Shown here: positions 7,987 through 18,109 of the stretch, piece by piece
Layout of the letters: the number at the start of each line of letters is the position of its first letter
How positions within the stretch are numbered: the first letter of the stretch is position 1
Origin: Candidatus Stygibacter australis
GTDB lineage: Bacteria > Cloacimonadota > Cloacimonadia > Cloacimonadales > TCS61
Direction: 5' to 3'
DNA length: 42,147 nt
Assembly (NCBI GenBank): GCA_030765845.1
Contig: JAVCDJ010000235.1
Span: forward strand, 1-42,147
Position numbers and translations under genes: made by a program
Notes under the pieces: model-generated
The model's database searches: none
Seen by the model: only the letters and a program-made list of their open reading frames with translations
What the model was told of the DNA's origin: nothing

Positions 7987-10900
7987 ATGACAAAAGTTAG
8001 AATTAACAGAAATGAGTTTTTAGTTCTGATCTGCATGATTATGTTTACTCTGCTAAGTTATGATCTATTATGCGTTGATACATTAGGTAACCAGGATGTT
8101 ATTATTCCTGAAAAGTACAGTGCTGATGCAGAGACCATAATTACAGCGATGGAGAATACAAAACACGAAGATTCTCATCAAGAGCTGAGAGATAACCGAT
8201 TACTTAGTCCTGAATTAGTAATCATTACGACTGATGCACTGGAAACTGATTTTGAAGAGTTTGCTGAGCTCAAGACTGAAGAAGGAATAGTAACAGAAAT
8301 ATTCACATTGACAACCACGGGCACAACTTCAACTGCAATAAGAAGTTGGCTGGAAACTCGAAAAACAACATATGCAAGTTTGCAATATGTTATAATCGGA
8401 GGTAGTATTGATTTAGTTCCGGCACATCAAATAGTCTATGATCATGCAGGAAGTACCATTTCTGCATCAACTGATTTTTATTATAGTAATGTATTATCAG
8501 CCTGGCCCCAGAATGATGATATCATGGCAATAGTTACTGATATTGATCTTTATGTTGGTAGATTACCTGTACGGAATTCTGATGAAGTTGAGAATTTTAT
8601 AACTAAGTACCGGAATTATCGGACCAATTATATTGATAATACTGACAGGATGAGTTTTATATCCACTAATGTTCCTCGAGATGCATCATATGATTTATAC
8701 GATTCCTATGTAAGTGATATAATGACACATACCGGGGCTAATATTGTCAACGAATTCTTGTTATGTGAAGATTTAGTTGATATCGTTAATGGCGCCGCTA
8801 CTGAAGTAGTGAATGTGCTTCAGGACAGGGATTACTCTTTTTTATATGGAGTTTGGCATGGAGTGGATCAATTTACAATCCTGGACAGTGAGTTTGATCA
8901 TAACGATTCAGCATACTTGCAGGGTTTTGGGCCTCATATGCAATCTCTAAGCATAAATACTAATAGAGTGGAGGAAGGGAGTTGTGAATATGGGGAAGAG
9001 ATAAATGGCGAATGGCAATATTTCTACACAATTTCAGATGAATGTTACCTGCAGCTTGAAGACGTTTTACCAGAGACTTATGGGAATACATACGTTACCT
9101 GGATAGCATCCTGTAGGACAATGGATTTGAATTATGTAAGTTTTTCACAAGACTGTGCAAGAGATGAACAGGATGAGATTATCTGTAATTTGGATGAAAA
9201 TGGCTGGTCCGACTATTGGGTGAACACTGCACCTGTGACGGTCTATAATGATGAGAATTGCATAAATGAAGTATTTTTTAATCAGGTGGGAGGTCCAGTA
9301 GCAATATATGCGTCATCAACCACTGATTATCCGAGTATTTCACGATTTATAGTACAAGAATATATGGATTTACAGTTTATTGACGATGAACATACTATGG
9401 GATTTATCACTAATGAAGCCTGGAATTTATATGACAATCTATTTTCAATATATTTATACAAGTTAATATTTTTAGGTCATACATTATTCGGAGATCCAAG
9501 TATGGATGTATGGTCTGCTGAAGCCAAGCAACTTGTTCTTAGTAAAAATATCAGAGTATCTCCTGAAAGTCTATGGCCTGAATTTGAAGTTTTTGACACT
9601 CAGGGTAATCCTGTTGAAGCGCTTGTAAGTGTAATTGATGATGTAGGAGTGCTCCAGGGAAGAGGGATGTCACCTTTTCAATATAATGGCACAGTTGGTA
9701 ATGACTGGGTAATATCAGCCAACAAGGCAAATTACGTTCATGATATAAGGGAATACAGTTATTTGAAGACTAATGATACGGTACCTTATTCGATGGGATT
9801 CGAGGACGGGCTGGATAAGAATTGGAGAGTGGAATCTGATTTGCCTTATGGCAGAATTTTAGTTACTTCCGAGAATTCACCCCATAGTGGAAATATGCAT
9901 TTGACCATGGACACAAATACAAACTATGAATATGCACACAATAGTGCTGATTTACATCTAAATCTGACAGGAGAAGACAGACTAATGCTTGATTTCTGGT
10001 GGAAGGAATTTTATGATGAAGATAATGATTATGATGGCGTGTTCATATCAGATGACAATGGAGATAACTTCACCAAAATTTATTCACTAATAAATGGCAT
10101 TGGCTGGGAAAATATAATGATCGATCTGGATGCAGCAATATACACGGCAAGATTGGAATATAATAATAACTTTATTATCAGATTCCAGCAGTATGATAAT
10201 TTTCCAATTAGTAGCGATGGATTTGCTTTTGATGATATTCAAGTCTATTCAATGTATGCTGATCTTCCCTATAGTACGGGTTTTGAATCAGGCTTGGATG
10301 GTTACTGGGATACTGAATCGAGTAATGCACATGGTTATATTGAAGTCACCTCTGAAAATATGTATCCTCATGGAGGTCAAGAAGCTCTTGTTATGGCAGG
10401 TGATGGAAGTGGAACTTATGTGTATAACAGGGCATTTTTATATTTGAACCTGGAGAATGAAACTGATGTAGAACTTGATTTCTGGTGGAATGATTACAAT
10501 GATGAATATCAGGCTGGAGATGGAATATACTTATCTAAGAATGGTGGAATGAATTTTGTAAAAGTACACAATCTTAATGGAGAAACTCATGCTAATAAAG
10601 TGTGGACAAATATTGTGCTGGATATATCAGCTATTGCAGCCAATCTTACATGGGATTTAAATTCACATTATGTGATTAAATTTCAGCATTACGATAATGA
10701 GATCATCAATGAAGATGGATTTGCCTTTGATGATATTCAAGTGTATTCATCAGCAAGAGAAAAATCTGAAGAAAATTTTGGGAATGCAGTGACAAGTTTA
10801 AAAAGCTATCCTAATCCATTTAATCCTCAAACAACCCTTTCATTTAATTTGAATGAAAACACTGAAATAAATCTCAGTGTTTATAATATCAAAGGGCAAT

Positions 10901-11061
10901 TGGTCAGGGAATTGATCAATGAACATCTTGAAGAGGGCAATCATTCAGTAATCTGGGATGGCCGTAATGCTTCAGGTAAAACAACAAGCACGGGAATATA
11001 TTTTGCCAGATTGAAAGCCCGCAATCTTGATATTACCAAGAAAATCATATTAATCAAATAA
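7987..11061 (+). CDS. Secreted C25 (gingipain-like) cysteine protease with sorting domain
   Basis: 1024 residues. The signal peptide is about residues 1-30. The peptidase C25 region spans ~60-510 and includes VIIGGSIDLVPAHQI, the catalytic His in YGVWHGVDQ (H291) and the catalytic Cys in WIASCRTMD (C376). A beta-rich linker leads into two tandem MAM/jelly-roll-like repeats, each beginning PYS-GFE-GLD and ending GFAFDDIQVYS (~599-756 and ~760-922). Residues ~938-1024 form the YPNPFNPQT...GIYFARL domain typical of type IX-like secretion/FlgD-type C-terminal tails. Start chosen at an ATG preceded by AGGAGGT. By family it is a cell-surface or secreted endopeptidase. A second C25 gene follows 23 bp downstream on the same strand, so the two are probably co-expressed. 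Specificity is not predictable. Confidence 0.88.
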   Translation: MTKVRINRNEFLVLICMIMFTLLSYDLLCVDTLGNQDVIIPEKYSADAETIITAMENTKHEDSHQELRDNRLLSPELVIITTDALETDFEEFAELKTEEGIVTEIFTLTTTGTTSTAIRSWLETRKTTYASLQYVIIGGSIDLVPAHQIVYDHAGSTISASTDFYYSNVLSAWPQNDDIMAIVTDIDLYVGRLPVRNSDEVENFITKYRNYRTNYIDNTDRMSFISTNVPRDASYDLYDSYVSDIMTHTGANIVNEFLLCEDLVDIVNGAATEVVNVLQDRDYSFLYGVWHGVDQFTILDSEFDHNDSAYLQGFGPHMQSLSINTNRVEEGSCEYGEEINGEWQYFYTISDECYLQLEDVLPETYGNTYVTWIASCRTMDLNYVSFSQDCARDEQDEIICNLDENGWSDYWVNTAPVTVYNDENCINEVFFNQVGGPVAIYASSTTDYPSISRFIVQEYMDLQFIDDEHTMGFITNEAWNLYDNLFSIYLYKLIFLGHTLFGDPSMDVWSAEAKQLVLSKNIRVSPESLWPEFEVFDTQGNPVEALVSVIDDVGVLQGRGMSPFQYNGTVGNDWVISANKANYVHDIREYSYLKTNDTVPYSMGFEDGLDKNWRVESDLPYGRILVTSENSPHSGNMHLTMDTNTNYEYAHNSADLHLNLTGEDRLMLDFWWKEFYDEDNDYDGVFISDDNGDNFTKIYSLINGIGWENIMIDLDAAIYTARLEYNNNFIIRFQQYDNFPISSDGFAFDDIQVYSMYADLPYSTGFESGLDGYWDTESSNAHGYIEVTSENMYPHGGQEALVMAGDGSGTYVYNRAFLYLNLENETDVELDFWWNDYNDEYQAGDGIYLSKNGGMNFVKVHNLNGETHANKVWTNIVLDISAIAANLTWDLNSHYVIKFQHYDNEIINEDGFAFDDIQVYSSAREKSEENFGNAVTSLKSYPNPFNPQTTLSFNLNENTEINLSVYNIKGQLVRELINEHLEEGNHSVIWDGRNASGKTTSTGIYFARLKARNLDITKKIILIK

Positions 11062-11084
11062 AACAATTTAAACTGGAGGATAAA

Positions 11085-14000
11085 GTGAAGAAAAAAATAT
11101 TGGCAATGTTATTGTTGTTACCGTTATTTTTAAGTGCAATTACCAATCAGTTTCAAGTAGAAACTACTGTTGAAAAGACTATCCTGAGAATGCCTTTATA
11201 TAATTCAGAAGCGGATTCAGTATATCATCAGGTTCTGCCTGTGATAGACGGATGTGGATATAGTATAGATAATTCCATGAATTGTTCAGCAGCATTAAGC
11301 TCAGTTATGAAAATGCGGGATATGGAATTTACTGTACTAACTGTAGAACCTGAATTGGGATTAGTAAGTGGCGATACTATAAGTGTAGAATTAAGCGGCA
11401 GTAGCGAAGAGGGGATAACGTTTAATAACCCGGCAGGTTCATTTCTGAAGATGTATATCAGTATGTTTCCCGAAATGGCAGAACGTGAGAACTGGCGTGA
11501 TGTAGAACCAGCCCAGCCAAGTATTCTATATATATATCCTGATGATGCGAATGTATTGATTAATCTAAACTATCTTGTAGAATGGAAAAAACAGAAGGGA
11601 TATCTAGTAACTGTTGCTACTACAACCGAGACCGGAACAACCACGACCTCCATCAAGAATTATATCCAGAATGCTTACGATACCTGGGATGTGCCACCAG
11701 AGTATATTTGCCTGGTTGGAGATGCTAATGGCGATTACGCGATTCCCACCAACTTTTACTCACCCTTGAATGGCAATGGATCTGGAGAAGGAGACCATCA
11801 ATACACTCTGCTGGCAGGTGATGACGCTATCAGCGATGTTCATATTGGGAGATTATCTTTTAGCAGTGAAGAGGAATTGCAAATAATAGTATTCAAAACA
11901 AAAAAATATGAAAAAGAGCCATTTATAAACGATCTAAGCTGGTATAATCAAGTTCTATTAACTGGAGATCCAACTGATTCTGGCTTATCTTGTATTTATA
12001 CCTGTGTAAACATCAAAGAATTGATAAATAATAATCATCCTGAATATAGCTTTTTTGAAGTGTATGACGGCTCATTCGTACAACAAATGGAATCCTATAT
12101 TAATGGAGGAGTTAGCTTTTTCACCTACCGAGGATATAATAACATGAGTGGTTGGCAAGTTGCAACTGCGTGTACTTTATCTAATGGCTATATGATGCCT
12201 TTTGTAGTTATACCTACTTGTGATACTGGAAGTTTTTTTGATGACAATAATTGCCGTAGTGAATCATTCCTTCGAGCCGGATCTAACACACTTCCGCAAG
12301 GAGGAATCGGAGCTATAGGGACAGCAACAACTGAGACAAATACTTGTTTCAATAACTGTTTTGCTCAGGGAGTTGCTTATGGATTATATGCAGAGGATTT
12401 AAAAACTATGGGAGCTGCACATACAAGAGGAAAAGTTTCATTGTGGGAGGGTTATCCTGACAATCCAGATAATCAAACTGAAAAATTTAATTGCTGGAAT
12501 AACTTGATGGGTGACCCTTCTGTAGAAATCTGGATTGGTGAACCACTAAATCTTGTGGTTGAAAGCGAAGTGGATTACTCAAGTAATCAAAATGGTATAA
12601 TAATTTGTGCGGAAAACGACAATAACTACCCAGTAGAAGGTTTATATGCATGTCTTTATAATGAGCCCAATGATGAACAATATTTTTGTTTCACTGATGA
12701 AAACGGAAATGCTTTTTTTGATATTTCAGGATGTACATCTAATTTATTTAAACTGACGGTTAGCGGTAAAAATTATAATCCGGTACAGAGTGATATACAT
12801 CTGGTAAACCAGGAACTGGAAATAACTAATCTGACCTTTGCTAACATAGGCAATAATGAAAGTTTTGAACCAGGAGAAGAAGGAGAATTAACCTTTAATC
12901 TGTTTAATGATAGCGATGATGATATTTCACAGGTTGAAGTAACTATAGCGAGTATTTCAGATGAAATAACAATTGAAAATGGGGAAATAACGAACGTTAC
13001 GATTCCAGCGCAGCAATCAGTTCTTCTTGATGATATTATCATAAATTACCTGGGGGGGGCAGATATATCTGATTGTAGTATAAGTATCAGTATAGAATCC
13101 CTGGAATGTTCATACACAGACTCATATATTGTACCACTAACATTTCTGGAATTATCGTTATATAGTTGTGTAATTAATAATAATAATGATCCCGAACCCG
13201 GAGAAATAGTAGATTTTGATTTTGCAATAGAAAATACAGGTGATTATGAGATTAATGATATAGCTCTGGAACTAACCTGCAATAGTAACTTAATAACTAT
13301 TTCACCAAGCTCTTGTGACCCGATAGATCTGGACCCACAGGAAATTTATGAATCATTATTAGATCCTTTTTATATTGATATTGCTGATGAGTTTATTCCA
13401 GAAACGGATTCAATTTTCACCTTAACATTATCTAATGCAGCGGGATTTTGGCAGGAGATAGAAGTTATCCAGGCAATAGGAACCGCCGGGACAAGTGATC
13501 CTACAGGACCAGATGAATTTGGATATTGTATCTACGATGAAAATGATACCGGAGATCAATCGGTTAGTTATGTCTGGACTGAAATAAACACAACAACTGC
13601 TTTGCCTTTAGATCCAGAATATAATATTGGGGTAGGAGATCAAGGCACATCATGGCAGGTAAATCTTCCTTTTGATTTTCGTTTTTATGGTAAAAATTAT
13701 GATGAAATAACTATTTGCTCAAATGGCTGGGTAGCTCCTGGTTGTACGGAGAGTGTTTCTTATATGAACAGACCAATTCCCGGAGATGGAGGAGTGTCAC
13801 CAATGATAGCCGTATTCTGGGATGATCTTGTTATGAATGCAAATTCAGGAGTATATACAAGTTATCAAAATAACACACTTATTATTGAATGGGATAATCT
13901 GGAAAATGATTATGAGCAACCTGGAATAATCTATGAAGAAACCTTTCAACTAATCATCTATGACAGAGCTGAGCGTTCCACTTCCAATGGAAATAATGAA

Positions 14001-16178
14001 ATGAAGTTTCAGTATAATACATTTAATAATGTCAATGCTGGCTCCTATAGTGGTGGTAGTGCGGAACATGGTTTATATTCAACAATTGGGATCGAAGACC
14101 AGACAGGAACAATAGGAGTTCAATATTCATTTAATAATGAATATTTTGATACAGGAACCCAACTTGATAATCATACTGCTATACTGATCAGTGGAGTTAC
14201 TATACCTGCAAATTCCTGCTGGCTGGTAATGGAAGATTTGCATTACAACCAATCAGAGGAAGTTGTTCTACCAGGTACAACAATCAATCTTACTATTGAT
14301 TTAAAGAATTTAGGTAGTGTAGCCACCGGGGATATTTCTATTACTTTGTCATGTGATCATGAAGAATATGTTGAACTGACAACCAGCGAATATACAGCTT
14401 CTACAATAGCTTCAGGAAATACGGCAGTAATAACCGAACTTTCATTCGATGTTAGTGAGAATTTTCCACTAATGGAAACGTTAAGATTTAATCTTAATTT
14501 CCAATGTAATGGAATGAGTTGGGATTATATTTCAATTCCGGATATCACAGCATCCTCAATTAATATTTCTGAAAGCATTATTGATTACGGAGAAGTTTTC
14601 CGTAATTATGAGAAAGAGTATGTTTTGGAGATTGGAAATATTGGGGCAGTAGATTTGGAACTCACAGATATTTATTTAGACTGTACTGGGCTTCAAAGTG
14701 ATTTTGAACCTCAAACCATTGCACCAGGAGAAACTACAGAACTGTTACTCACTTATGAAAGCGAAGAATACGGAGAAATTGAGGGATCAATAACAATATC
14801 TAGCAATTCTGTAATTAATGATGAGTATGAAATTCAAGTAATCGGTACTGTTGTAGATCCTCCTGAAATTGAAGTACAAGAAATCACAGATTTTTCCGTA
14901 CTAATTGATGAACTTACAGATATCCCAATCTGTATCAGTAATGTCGGTCTGGCAAATTTTGATTTTTCAGCTCATTTGGAGGGTATTTATAATTATTGTG
15001 CAGATTTCAACAATGGATATTTGCAACTTAACCAATGTTTACTCACTGATGATGATTTTACCATAGAAGCCTGGGTAAGAGTTGATGGTGCCGCATACGG
15101 TGATCATGCAACTAATACTCTATATGAGCAGAGAAAAAATACTGCAACTGGAGGATATGGTGCAGTAATCTGCTTTTTTGTCAGAACAGCTAATGGTGAG
15201 ACTAAATTCATTATTAAGGGATCTTATAGTTCCGGTACCGTACTGACTGTTACCTCTGCCCCTGATTTGGGAGGATGGCACCATTATGCTGCTACGGTAA
15301 ATGATGACGATATTTATCTATATATTGATGGTGAAGTAAAAGCTCATGCAGAAAATGATGAGAGTGGTGACTATATTGCTGGAGTAGTGAATAAAGATCT
15401 GGGTGCTCATCGGTATTATCATGACGTTGATCAGGAATCCTTCTTGAATGGTGCAATGGATGAAGTACGCTTTTGGAATGATGTCCGTACTGTAGATGAA
15501 ATAAATGACAATATGTGTCAAGTTGTAGATCCCAGTGATGATGATCTGATTGCTTATTGGAGATTTGATGATACTAATAGCTGGTATGATCTGGTTCAAG
15601 GATACCCTCCCCTGAATGTAACACCGCACAACAATGTTAATTATCAAATTTCCGTGGTTCCAGGAATTTCCCTGGGAAATGATGACTTGGAGATTGTAAG
15701 TGGAGAAAGCAATGATTTAATTCTGCAAATTGATGGGTTTTTGCTGCAACCGAATCATGTATATGAAGCGAATATAATTCTGGAGGCAAATGATTATACT
15801 AACTATCCAGACATTGTATTTCCAATAACAATTACAGCAGTTGATAATGGTACGGGTACAGGAGAAGATATTATCTCTCATAACATAATAGAACAAAACT
15901 ATCCCAATCCTTTTATTGCAACTAACAATATAAGGACAGGGACAGTAATAGAATATGCCTTGCGCGATGATATAAGCAAAGCAGAAATTGCTATTTATAA
16001 TATCAAAGGACAAAAAGTGAGGAGCTATGTTTTGAATCCAGAAGAAAAGCGATGTGGAGAAATAATCTGGGATGGACGCAATAGCAGTAATGTTAAAGTA
16101 GGTACCGGTGTTTATTGTTATGGATTAAAAGCAGACGGAGTATTATCTGAATGCAGAAAAATGCTGTTGCTGCATTAG
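11085..16178 (+). CDS. Giant C25-family surface protein with LamG and sorting domains
   Basis: 1697 residues, GTG start behind CTGGAGGA. An N-terminal hydrophobic signal (LAMLLLLPLFLSA) precedes a pro-region and a C25-type domain (~150-500, starting near ILYIYPDD; LVGDANGDYAIPTNF, IGRLSFSSEEEL). The position of the usual catalytic His-Gly is YRGYNNMSGW (Y351), while the Cys is kept in PTCDTGSF (C379). Then follow a carboxypeptidase-regulatory-like segment, CARDB/Ig-like repeats and a beta domain (FRFYGKNYDEITICSNGWV). After these come an ASH/DUF1573-like domain (~1160-1255), a LamG/concanavalin-like lectin domain (~1303-1495; FTIEAWVRV, GGWHHYAATV, MDEVRFWNDVRT) and a C-terminal YPNPF sorting/FlgD-like domain (~1602-1697). 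It is probably an adhesin-protease that may be catalytically altered. A G8 tract lies in codons ~656-658. Confidence 0.85.
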   Translation: MKKKILAMLLLLPLFLSAITNQFQVETTVEKTILRMPLYNSEADSVYHQVLPVIDGCGYSIDNSMNCSAALSSVMKMRDMEFTVLTVEPELGLVSGDTISVELSGSSEEGITFNNPAGSFLKMYISMFPEMAERENWRDVEPAQPSILYIYPDDANVLINLNYLVEWKKQKGYLVTVATTTETGTTTTSIKNYIQNAYDTWDVPPEYICLVGDANGDYAIPTNFYSPLNGNGSGEGDHQYTLLAGDDAISDVHIGRLSFSSEEELQIIVFKTKKYEKEPFINDLSWYNQVLLTGDPTDSGLSCIYTCVNIKELINNNHPEYSFFEVYDGSFVQQMESYINGGVSFFTYRGYNNMSGWQVATACTLSNGYMMPFVVIPTCDTGSFFDDNNCRSESFLRAGSNTLPQGGIGAIGTATTETNTCFNNCFAQGVAYGLYAEDLKTMGAAHTRGKVSLWEGYPDNPDNQTEKFNCWNNLMGDPSVEIWIGEPLNLVVESEVDYSSNQNGIIICAENDNNYPVEGLYACLYNEPNDEQYFCFTDENGNAFFDISGCTSNLFKLTVSGKNYNPVQSDIHLVNQELEITNLTFANIGNNESFEPGEEGELTFNLFNDSDDDISQVEVTIASISDEITIENGEITNVTIPAQQSVLLDDIIINYLGGADISDCSISISIESLECSYTDSYIVPLTFLELSLYSCVINNNNDPEPGEIVDFDFAIENTGDYEINDIALELTCNSNLITISPSSCDPIDLDPQEIYESLLDPFYIDIADEFIPETDSIFTLTLSNAAGFWQEIEVIQAIGTAGTSDPTGPDEFGYCIYDENDTGDQSVSYVWTEINTTTALPLDPEYNIGVGDQGTSWQVNLPFDFRFYGKNYDEITICSNGWVAPGCTESVSYMNRPIPGDGGVSPMIAVFWDDLVMNANSGVYTSYQNNTLIIEWDNLENDYEQPGIIYEETFQLIIYDRAERSTSNGNNEMKFQYNTFNNVNAGSYSGGSAEHGLYSTIGIEDQTGTIGVQYSFNNEYFDTGTQLDNHTAILISGVTIPANSCWLVMEDLHYNQSEEVVLPGTTINLTIDLKNLGSVATGDISITLSCDHEEYVELTTSEYTASTIASGNTAVITELSFDVSENFPLMETLRFNLNFQCNGMSWDYISIPDITASSINISESIIDYGEVFRNYEKEYVLEIGNIGAVDLELTDIYLDCTGLQSDFEPQTIAPGETTELLLTYESEEYGEIEGSITISSNSVINDEYEIQVIGTVVDPPEIEVQEITDFSVLIDELTDIPICISNVGLANFDFSAHLEGIYNYCADFNNGYLQLNQCLLTDDDFTIEAWVRVDGAAYGDHATNTLYEQRKNTATGGYGAVICFFVRTANGETKFIIKGSYSSGTVLTVTSAPDLGGWHHYAATVNDDDIYLYIDGEVKAHAENDESGDYIAGVVNKDLGAHRYYHDVDQESFLNGAMDEVRFWNDVRTVDEINDNMCQVVDPSDDDLIAYWRFDDTNSWYDLVQGYPPLNVTPHNNVNYQISVVPGISLGNDDLEIVSGESNDLILQIDGFLLQPNHVYEANIILEANDYTNYPDIVFPITITAVDNGTGTGEDIISHNIIEQNYPNPFIATNNIRTGTVIEYALRDDISKAEIAIYNIKGQKVRSYVLNPEEKRCGEIIWDGRNSSNVKVGTGVYCYGLKADGVLSECRKMLLLH
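13052..13059 (+). repeat. G8 homopolymer within coding sequence
   Basis: Eight consecutive G in an AT-rich gene, read as CTG GGG GGG GCA (Leu-Gly-Gly-Ala). A one-base slip would frameshift after the C25 domain and remove the LamG and sorting domains, which is the pattern expected of a phase-variable contingency tract. Confidence 0.8.
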
Positions 16179-16547
16179 TATATCTAAGAATATTCCCAGT
16201 AAAAAATGAATTCAAGAGTTGTAGCTATACTTCTCACAAATTTTACTGGGAAATCTTGAAGCTTGTTATAACCTGAGAATTTCTGCATAACAGGCATTAA
16301 GAAAAGAGCTGAAAATTATGAATTAGGAGGATCAACAGGAAGCAAATTTATGCTGCTCAGATGCCCTGTTTATCCTCCTAATATAAAATTCTATTTTTTA
16401 TTTACTGCCAGGTTTGTAGAACTATTCAGATACTCATCCATTTTATTTGTAGTACCAAAATAAAACCCGATTCATTGATTTTCAATGACTTAGCAATTGT
16501 TTTTTGAAAGATGAGCTAAGATAATAGACATGAAATTAATATTAATA
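16179..16547. other. Intergenic region between convergent C25 and lpxK genes
   Basis: Three inverted repeats lie here. The first is a 12-bp perfect pair TTCCCAGTAAAA (16193-16204) with its complement at 16241-16252, with no T-tract. The second is an 18-bp hairpin at 16322-16382 (separate entry). The third is a small 7+7 bp palindrome at 16472-16488 (TCATTGA-TTT-TCAATGA), followed on the minus strand by a T-rich stretch that could help end lpxK transcription. No ORF of interest is present. Confidence 0.6.
16322..16400 (+). terminator. Long hairpin with T-rich tail, candidate terminator of the C25 pair
   Basis: Arms 16322-16339 (ATTAGGAGGAT...) and 16365-16382 pair over 18 bp with one mismatch around a 25-nt loop. 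The plus-strand tail ATAAAATTCTATTTTTTATTT contains a T6 run but does not begin with one. It lies 144 bp after the C25 stop. It could instead be a dispersed palindromic repeat. Confidence 0.4.
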
Positions 16548-17588
16548 TTAATGAATAACAATAGATGTTACGATGGCATCATCATTGAAAAGATAAAATT
16601 CAATTCTAATAACTGCACATGGCGCTGATAAGACCAGATGCTTGAGTTTAGTATAATCCTTTTCAGTAGTTAATATATAATCTATTTGACTTCCTTCTAT
16701 CTGATTTTCCATGGTTTGTTGATCATTAGTATTGGCAAAATGATAATGATCAGGAAATTTCAGATGAAACTGCCATTCAAGATTTAAATTTGATATGGTA
16801 GTTTCCAGAGAAAGAGGATCAGCTATTCCAGAAATGATACCTAACCTTCTGGATTTTAATTCTGACACTTCTATCCTGGTTTGGTTACTAACATAAATCC
16901 CTTCAACCTGATAACTTCCCTGATGAATATCTTTATTATACTTCGGGAAAGTTTCTGGTATATCACCTTCACCATTAAAGATGATCAGATCCGCATCTTT
17001 TATTGCTGATAATGGCTCCCGCAAAATACCGGCAGGCAGCAAAAACCCATTTCCTAATGGTTTTGCTGTCTTGAAGATCACAATATCAATATCGTGCTTT
17101 ACTTTGAGATGCTGAAAGCTGTCGTCCAAAATTATCATTTCCAGATCAGGATATGCCTCGCAAAGCATCTGGATTGATTTCCAGCGGTCTTTCCCGGCAC
17201 AGACTGGAATACCTGGCAGTTTCTCTGCCAATAATTGTGCTTCATCGCCAGCTTTTTTAGCTGCAGGTAATACATTATCTCTGTCTGATATCAGGGTATT
17301 ATTATTTTCAAAATCACCTTTATATCCTCGATGAGATACTGCAATTTTTCTGCCCTGCTGCATCAATTTTTTTGCCAGCCAGATGGTGAAAGGCGTTTTT
17401 CCGCTGCCCCCAGCAGTTATATTGCCTATAGAAATGATCTTTACATCAGCCTTTTTTGCCTTATAATGATGATACCATTCTCGCCTGCAACTCTGAATCA
17501 CTTGATTAATAAGTGATAATGGATATAAAATTATTGAGAGTATTGATCTATTCAGTAAATGGTGATTAATGAAGTCCTGACGGGTCAC
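16548..17588 (-). CDS. lpxK: Tetraacyldisaccharide 4'-kinase
   Basis: 346 residues, normal for LpxK, the inner-membrane kinase that adds the 4'-phosphate to the lipid A disaccharide. Visible features are an N-terminal amphipathic/membrane-associated segment (~15-30) and the P-loop SIGNITAGGSGKTPFTIWL (~53-71). The family motifs SHRGYKG, GDEAQLLA, DDSFQHLKVKHDIDIVI and LLPAGILREPLS also appear, with the C-terminal TTEKDYTKLKHL box. The GTG start overlaps the cobO stop by one base (TAGTG), so the two are translationally coupled. Its presence shows an outer membrane with lipid A. A decayed copy of its last ~40 codons lies at 6699-7041. Confidence 0.95.
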   Translation of the reverse strand: MTRQDFINHHLLNRSILSIILYPLSLINQVIQSCRREWYHHYKAKKADVKIISIGNITAGGSGKTPFTIWLAKKLMQQGRKIAVSHRGYKGDFENNNTLISDRDNVLPAAKKAGDEAQLLAEKLPGIPVCAGKDRWKSIQMLCEAYPDLEMIILDDSFQHLKVKHDIDIVIFKTAKPLGNGFLLPAGILREPLSAIKDADLIIFNGEGDIPETFPKYNKDIHQGSYQVEGIYVSNQTRIEVSELKSRRLGIISGIADPLSLETTISNLNLEWQFHLKFPDHYHFANTNDQQTMENQIEGSQIDYILTTEKDYTKLKHLVLSAPCAVIRIEFYLFNDDAIVTSIVIH

Positions 17589-18094
17589 TAAAATTCGATC
17601 CCTTTTCTACTCGCTACGCCTTGATTGAAATAATGCTTCTGCTCTCGCATCTCGGTAACCAGATCAGCTCTTGCTATCACCTGTTCATCGGCATAACGCC
17701 CGGTCATCACCAGTTCAGCCTTTCCTGCCAGATCACATAATTCCAATTGCTTTTCAACAGATAGAAGTTTCATAAATACTGCAACATTGATCTCATCAAG
17801 AACCACAAGCTGATATTTATCTGATATCAATATTTCTTTTGCCTTTGCCCATCCGGATTCAGCTTCCTGAAAGTCAATTGCTGCTGGATTTTTGGGATTC
17901 ACAAAATCTTTTGTACCGAATTGGAAAATATCCAATCCCTGCAGCTTACTCAAGGTTTTGATTTCTCCATAACTCCAGTCATTTTTCATGAATTGGATCA
18001 GACATACTCGCCAGTTATGACCTAATGCCCGGATGATCAGTCCCAGTGAACTGGTAGTTTTACCCTTACCGTTTCCCGTGTAAACCTGGATCAC
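17588..18094 (-). CDS. cobO: Cob(I)alamin adenosyltransferase, BtuR/CobO type
   Basis: 168 residues. ATP-dependent adenosyltransferase that transfers the 5'-deoxyadenosyl group to reduced corrinoid, giving adenosylcobalamin. The P-loop GNGKGKTT sits at residues 7-14, followed by the family signatures RALGHNWRVCLIQFMK, VLDEINVAV and MTGRYADEQVIARADLVTEM, and the C-terminal KGIEF. GTG start with a modest AGGAAC site. It is 15 bp after the TPR lipoprotein gene and overlaps lpxK by one base. No other corrinoid genes are nearby, so it may serve salvage for B12-dependent enzymes. Confidence 0.95.
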   Translation of the reverse strand: MIQVYTGNGKGKTTSSLGLIIRALGHNWRVCLIQFMKNDWSYGEIKTLSKLQGLDIFQFGTKDFVNPKNPAAIDFQEAESGWAKAKEILISDKYQLVVLDEINVAVFMKLLSVEKQLELCDLAGKAELVMTGRYADEQVIARADLVTEMREQKHYFNQGVASRKGIEF

Positions 18095-18109
18095 ATTAAG
18101 TTCCTGTTG

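Noticed and set aside
16383-16400. Third copy of the lpxK-derived ATAGAATTTTAT sequence next to a hairpin
   Set aside because: Only a 12-base A/T-rich match adjoining the palindrome; too short to separate from chance without copies elsewhere.
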